A DNA stretch of 64,000 bases, taken from the NCBI GenBank assembly GCA_002245135.1, contig NGBS01001160.1, positions 124,001 through 188,000 on the forward strand, given 5' to 3'. The translations under genes and the position numbers were made by a program. The notes under the pieces are model-generated. The model made no database searches, was not told where the DNA came from, and saw only the letters and a program-made list of their open reading frames with translations. Positions 59,514 through 64,000 of this stretch are shown here, one piece after another; within the stretch, counting starts at the first letter, position 1, and each line of letters opens with the position of its first letter. The stretch is from Proteromonas lacertae. Lineage: Eukaryota; Sar; Bigyra; Opalinata; Proteromonadidae.

Positions 59514-60347
59514 TTAATATCTTTTATATCCTTTTATTCCATCCATCATTGACATTTTCACAATAAAATCATTAACTATTTCATACTCACTCATTCTATC
59601 TGCAAATAACTTTAAAATAGTATCAAATAAAGAATAAACAGAAATATCAGCAGATGTAACCTATAATATTATAATATTATAATCAGAAATACTTTATCAG
59701 AAACTAAATACTCATTATTCTTTAATACATCCATTATCTTGCTTAAGAATGGTAAGACAAACAGCTTAAAGAAGAGATTCTTTTCCTATATATTAATATA
59801 CATATATATATATACATGTTCTTTCTTATTTGTAGATACAGTAATATCAACATACACTGCTTCTAATTTCCAAAACTCATGTAAAATAAAATCACAATCA
59901 CTGTTTATGTTGGATATGTTAATCCTCTCTACTTCATTATCACCATCTAAACCACTAAATGTAGATAAATATTGGTATATTGGATTGGAATGGTATAAGG
60001 TATATTCTCCTGAATTGATCTATTTATTTATTGATTAAATGATATATAAATATTCGTACAACTAATATCGGTATTGGGATTTTGAATGATTTATATATCT
60101 TGATGTATTGATCATAATCATACTCAGTTATTTTGCAGTCTAATTTTGCATAGGAAATCAGTAACCTTATTCTGTCCTAATTCATATTTAATAGTATAAA
60201 ATAATGTACAGCTGAACCTCTAGTGTTTATGTAAACAAACTCTAAGTCTTCTTTATTTGTCTTTATCTTCTTTGTTGGATGAATAGCACAATCGTCAATC
60301 TTTGCAAGTTCTCTTTTTGTAGATATTTCAACATTTGAAAGGGTACT
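59514..60347 (-). CDS. Glutathione S-transferase-like protein (sigma-like), N-terminus unresolved
   Basis: Spliced minus-strand exons give a GST-like order. The thioredoxin-fold start is EDLEFVYINTRGSA, joined across a roughly 33-nt intron (about 60172-60205) to DRIRLLISYAKLDCKITEYDY, like the YFNxRGRAExIRxxxAYA start of sigma-class GSTs. The KIPIPILV strand and YTLYHSNPIYQYLS (GL xxQSxAIxRYL element) follow. The C-terminal helical domain has FVLPFLSKIMDVLKNNEYLVSDKV, then VTSADISVYSLFDTI (the ADxxxx element) and the terminal MDGIKGYKRY, TAA 59514. Other introns lie near 60028-60067, 59787-59825 and 59660-59702. There is no in-frame ATG before the first motif, so the first exon is not identified and the gene may extend into the frame at 60354-60728. 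Confidence 0.6.
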
Positions 60348-60353
60348 CTACTA

Positions 60354-60725
60354 TATTCATAATACTTTTACTCAATTTTCTTTCATCAGTGACACATAAA
60401 CATGAAACAATTGAATGCTCACTCTGTCCACATATAATTTGTAATCTTCTCTCCAAATAACTACTACAGCTTGATGAGGCAGTTTTGATATCAAAACTGC
60501 ATATTACATTGTTTAAATCATTTTCTAATAGAATAGGCGTTGATTATTTCTACTAATTATTGTTGATCTGTACATATAGCATTCTTCTTCAATATTTGGT
60601 GTTTTATTAATACTTTTATGCAAATAATTCATTAGATTTGATGAATTGAGCATTGGTTGAAGAGTTTGAAGAATTATTTCAAAAAAGTGATTAGCGAAAA
60701 AAATAACCAATTTTAATTGTTGTAT
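60354..60725 (-). CDS. Unresolved coding-like region upstream of the GST-like gene
   Basis: From an ATG near 60725 (MIQQLKLVIFF) an open stretch runs to about 60540. With a 29-nt intron (about 60530-60558) it continues as NDLNNVICSFDIKTASSS ... LERRLQIICGQSEHSIV to about 60360. The codon pattern is coding-like and the intron ends are typical (GTAGAA...ATTAG). I do not recognise a family, and it is not clear whether this is a separate gene, the 5' part of the GST-like gene, or chance. Confidence 0.3.
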
Positions 60726-60756
60726 CATAAGTTGTTATTTTAAGTGTAAATTGTGT

Positions 60757-60829
60757 GGCTCGTTGGTGTAGTGGTTATCACGTCTGCTTTACACGCAGAA
60801 GGTCCCGAGTTCGACCCTCGGATGAACCA
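60757..60829 (+). tRNA. tRNA-Val (anticodon UAC)
   Basis: 73-nt cloverleaf, intronless. The anticodon stem TCTGC/GCAGA (60783-60787 and 60795-60799) closes the 7-nt loop TTTACAC, with anticodon TAC at 60790-60792. The D-arm region TGGTGTAGTGGTTA and the T-arm GGTTCGA-type sequence (GAGTTCGACCC) are the internal A and B boxes. The acceptor stem GGCTCGT pairs with ATGAACC, with one C-A mismatch at the third pair, and the discriminator is A. CCA is not encoded. Confidence 0.95.
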
Positions 60830-60833
60830 CTTA

Positions 60834-60839
60834 TTTTTT
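60834..60839 (+). terminator. RNA polymerase III T-run after tRNA-Val
   Basis: Six consecutive T starting five bases after the tRNA 3' end, the usual Pol III termination signal. Confidence 0.75.
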
Positions 60840-60902
60840 CATTTTATTTTATTTCTTTATCAAAACACAAAATAATATATATACAAAGAAATTAATATTT
60901 AA

Positions 60903-63525
60903 CTAGAAAGACAGTAATAATAATATCAAAATAAAAAATGAAATAGGATAATGGTAAGAATTGTTTGAAGATACAGGTGTTTTGGTAGGAATATTCTTAT
61001 TTCCATTTAGATCAATAAAATCTCCTGTATAGACAAGTGAATATTCCTGAGGTGATGCTTTTATCATAGTTCCATTCACAATTATCTGCATTTTACATCT
61101 TCCATTATCATTATCTTTTCTTTTACTTTTAGGAACATCAATACTAACAACTTCAACATTATTAGTAACATCAGGAGCATCGTTTCCATTTGGATAATAA
61201 CGTTTATTATTACAATCAATCACCAGCAAATCTAAATTATTCACTAAAGTTAATTTACTATAAGTTACAGCTGGAGGATCTGTCCATACCAAAGTAACTT
61301 TAAGATGAGATTCTTCAACAGCATCAATCATAAAAGTATCATTTTCATACGATTCTAACTGCAATGTTTGTATAGTTAATATAAAATCAGAAGTATCTGC
61401 AAAAAACATTGATCTATCTAATTGAACTGTACCAAATCCTTGATAATAATTTGGCCATGAAGTAAACTTGTGTAATGTCATTGTTTTACTAACATATCCA
61501 TCTGTATTAACACCACTATGTATAATCATCGCTTTCACTAAAGATGCAACAGGTGTAAATGAGAATGAGTTATTCTTATAACCAGTTGGATAATATCCTT
61601 CCATAAAATATTGACGAATTAATGAGGCAGCTGCTGCAACGATTGGAGTAGACATTGAGCTATTAATATATATAAATAAAATACAAATTTATATATACGT
61701 TCCTGATCTTTCAACAGTATCACAAGTTTGTTTATTAGGATTACTATAACTTGATTTTATCTTATATCCACTAGTTACAACATCTGGTTTTATTCTACCA
61801 TCATAAGTTGGTCCTTGAGCTGAGAAATATGGAATAATATATTGTGATCTATCTGAATCTAATAATGATATTCTTTGCTCTGCATTATAAGTACTTCCCA
61901 CTGTAATAATATTCTTAGCTGTTGCTGGAGTTCCAACACTTGAACCTCCATCTTCACCATAATTACCAACAGCATAAACGATTACATAATCTGGGTTGTT
62001 ATAGATAAATTCATCTATTTGTTTACATCTATCATCATATATATTCTTTGGTGATCCCCAACTATTACTATGTATTCTAACATTGGCTGTATATGAATTT
62101 CTAAAGTAATTATTGATTAGATTACTGGGAGTGTATATTTTATCACCACCACTTCCTAAATCTATAAGATATAACTTAGATCCATAAGCTAATCCTTACA
62201 AAACTAAAATTAAAGAAAATATATATTAAGAATATGGTTAATAAAAAAAAAAGATATTTTATAAATATTATCACCATCTTCAGGAACACCAGCAATTGAA
62301 CCACAAACATGAGTTCCATGTCCACCAGCTTCATTCTCTTTACTATCAATAAATGCTTCATATTCAATCACTTTACGATGTTCAGTATTGACACTATCAA
62401 AGGACACTTCATGTTTAGAATCTTTAAAGAAACAATGCTCAATATCTAAACCTGAATCACCAACAGCTACATATTGATTCTCACCATGAATATTGTGATT
62501 CCAAATTACTGGTTCACCATCTGCACTTTGTATATAATGAGTTGCTTTATTATTTAATATTCTCTCTCTAATTTGAGGTGTTCTTTCCAATGGTAAATCT
62601 GTTGGTGTGGGTGAGATTGTGTCTATTGATATTGTATCTGTTTGTATTGAAGATATTGATGTGATAGATGGCTGTTGAAGTAAATAGGTTAGTATAAATG
62701 TATGATTGTAATTGATTGTTAATAAAACATCAGTTTTGGTTATATCGTGGAATATAAAAGGAACTATTAATAATAAATATATAAATAAATATATATACTT
62801 TCTTTTGTTGTTATTTTTTGTGAATCAGTGATATTTAAATCTGACACATTTTCATTATACACCATTTTTACATAAGTGTCGTTATTATCATCACTATTAT
62901 GTGAATGTTTTGATAATTCCATCTATATATAATATATATATATATGAGTATTTAATACATTTAAGTAGTTACTCCATTCATCAACTTCATTTTCTACATC
63001 TTTTACACTATCAAAATGTTTGGGATGAAATCTTATTACTATTGTTTCAGTTTCTTCTTCTATTCCAAATCTCACAGATAAATTATAATTCTTTAATTGT
63101 GATGGTAATAAGTAATAATATTCAATTATATCATGCTCTTTGCTTTTACTATATATTTTCTTGAATTGCTCGATTGATTCTTTATTTGTGTGAATTATGT
63201 AAATATTTGTGTTTCCTCCAACATAAGTGACTTTCTCTATCATGAAATATTGAATCATAAGATTTATTGAATTAGGGCTTGAATAGGGCTTGATTCCAAC
63301 AATATAATCTGTTACAGTTTTAGCACTAACATATTTAGTAGAGTTTTTCATAGTCTCCTATATCAAATAAAACTAATAATATACAATTAATGCATCTTCA
63401 CTAAATGAATTAACTGTATCGGGAAAAATGAAAGCATCCTTCAGTTCTTTAGCACTTAATTCTCTTGCAGGGATTAGTGAAGGAAGTATTAGTAATAATG
63501 TGATTGTTGTATATATTTGATTCAT
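60903..63525 (-). CDS. Secreted subtilisin-like serine protease (S8 family), possible GPI anchor
   Basis: ATG 63525 (MNQIYTTITLLLILPSLIPA signal peptide). A roughly 230-residue propeptide-like region (62.6-63.35 kb) precedes the catalytic domain. The triad is visible: Asp in VAVGDSGLDIEHC (about 62.46 kb), His in GGHGTHVCGSIAG (about 62.3 kb) and Ser in GTSMSTPIVAAAASLI, which is split by an intron near 61659-61697. The oxyanion Asn segment is YAVGNYGEDGGSS (about 61.95 kb). Other introns are about 63361-63388, 62932-62965, 62768-62803 and a long one of about 100 nt at 62180-62275. A C-terminal beta domain follows (KVTLVWTDPPA ... LVNNLDLLV), then a polar Asn/Ser linker and a terminal hydrophobic tail (ISFFILILLLLSF, TAG 60903) with no cytoplasmic residues, as in GPI signals. 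It is probably an extracellular or cell-surface protease. Confidence 0.85.
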
Positions 63526-63963
63526 CTGGAAATCTCGAAATACAAAAGAGTATCCAAAATGAAGTATTTTCACTTCTCTTCTTTGTAAAAGGTGATATGA
63601 TTAATATTACACAGATCCAACTACGAAGTGAATTAATATATCACTTTTTTATATACATATGTATACTAATCAATGCACATAGAAGGTATTAAAAATCAAT
63701 TACATAATTAATACTTTTTTCTACTACATAATATAAATTAATATTCTAATCATTCTGATATTGCCAATAATATTGTATTATTCCATTTTTATCAAAAACT
63801 AAGATATAAATGGTTTATTTCACTTTATTAATATATGAAAACTGTTCATAATTTAATATTTACTAATACTGTTATTAATTCATAAACTATATTACTGTAT
63901 ATATCAAAAAATGACTATTTGTTCCATTTATTATTGAAATATAGTCGTTTCATTAAAAGAATT
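63526..63963. other. Divergent intergenic region
   Basis: About 440 bp of very AT-rich DNA between the subtilase start (-) and the partial gene at the right edge (+). No further gene is supported. Confidence 0.4.
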
Positions 63964-64000
63964 ATGGAAGAACCTTGGTGGTTTACTAGAAGAGAACCTG
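63964..64000 (+). CDS. 5' end of a gene cut by the window edge
   Basis: ATG 63964 opens MEEPWWFTRREP with less AT-biased codons than the preceding spacer and runs off the window. It is too short to assign. Confidence 0.35.
   Translation, partial: MEEPWWFTRREP

Noticed and set aside
1-64000. Ciliate or other variant genetic code, given the tiny introns and low GC
   Set aside because: Recognisable genes end with TAA (e.g. 5286), TAG (37490, 21084) and TGA (43065, 30608), and no in-frame stop is needed inside conserved domains.
1-64000. CRISPR arrays, bacterial operons, insertion sequences, viral or retroelement genes
   Set aside because: No regularly spaced direct repeats, no transposase, reverse transcriptase or integrase motifs, and no viral proteins were seen.

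Overview
This window looks like compact nuclear DNA from an AT-rich unicellular eukaryote. The supporting signs are genes full of very short spliceosomal introns (mostly 22-55 nt, GTAT...TAG), eukaryote-only families (NOL6/Utp22, TBL1, ING/SAP30, zeta-COP-like, ABCA, tetraspanin-like, SPX), a nuclear-type tRNA-Val with a Pol III T-run, and use of all three standard stop codons. A TBC1D31/WDR67 homologue (a centrosome/ciliary protein in animals) hints at a lineage that has, or once had, flagella. I cannot name the species. Most genes had to be assembled by hand from exons, and the joins given are my own readings of GT-AG boundaries.

Layout. 1-2.9 kb (-): TBC1D31-like gene, running off the left edge. 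3.3-8.8 kb (+): two leucine-rich-repeat genes, the second with a degenerate kinase-like N-terminus. 9.4-20.2 kb (-): one giant (about 3,530 aa) secreted type I membrane protein with putative-Ig, PA14-like and galactose-binding-like modules. 20.5-22.9 kb (+): three small tandem genes with a shared CxxC...CxxC module. 23.0-23.6 kb (-): an apparent SAP30-ING fusion, divergent from NOL6/Utp22 (23.7-27.4 kb, +). 27.5-28.4 kb (+): SPX-domain gene. 28.5-31.6 kb (-): three paralogous small type I membrane proteins, one with a frameshift. 32.0-37.5 kb (+): HEAT-like, Q/P/E-rich scaffold. 37.6-39.0 kb (+): zeta-COP/adaptin-small-chain-like longin domain behind a long charged tail. 39.1-42.7 kb (-): second putative-Ig/PA14 surface protein. 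43.1-49.0 kb (-): ABCA transporter with one frame break. 49.3-57.5 kb (-): polycystin-1/GAIN-GPS-type receptor carrying a tetraspanin-like module. 57.8-59.4 kb (+): TBL1. 59.5-60.7 kb (-): GST-like gene and an unresolved reading frame. 60.76 kb: tRNA-Val. 60.9-63.5 kb (-): secreted, possibly GPI-anchored subtilase. 63.96 kb (+): start of a gene cut by the right edge.

Functionally the window mixes housekeeping genes (ribosome biogenesis, corepressor complexes, phosphate sensing, coat/adaptor) with a dense set of large cell-surface proteins on the minus strand that share modules with each other. The most notable observations are the tetraspanin-like insertion in a polycystin-type receptor, the SAP30-ING fusion, the pseudokinase-LRR fusion, LRR exons bounded by phase-1 introns at equivalent repeat positions, and several single-base frame breaks in otherwise intact genes.
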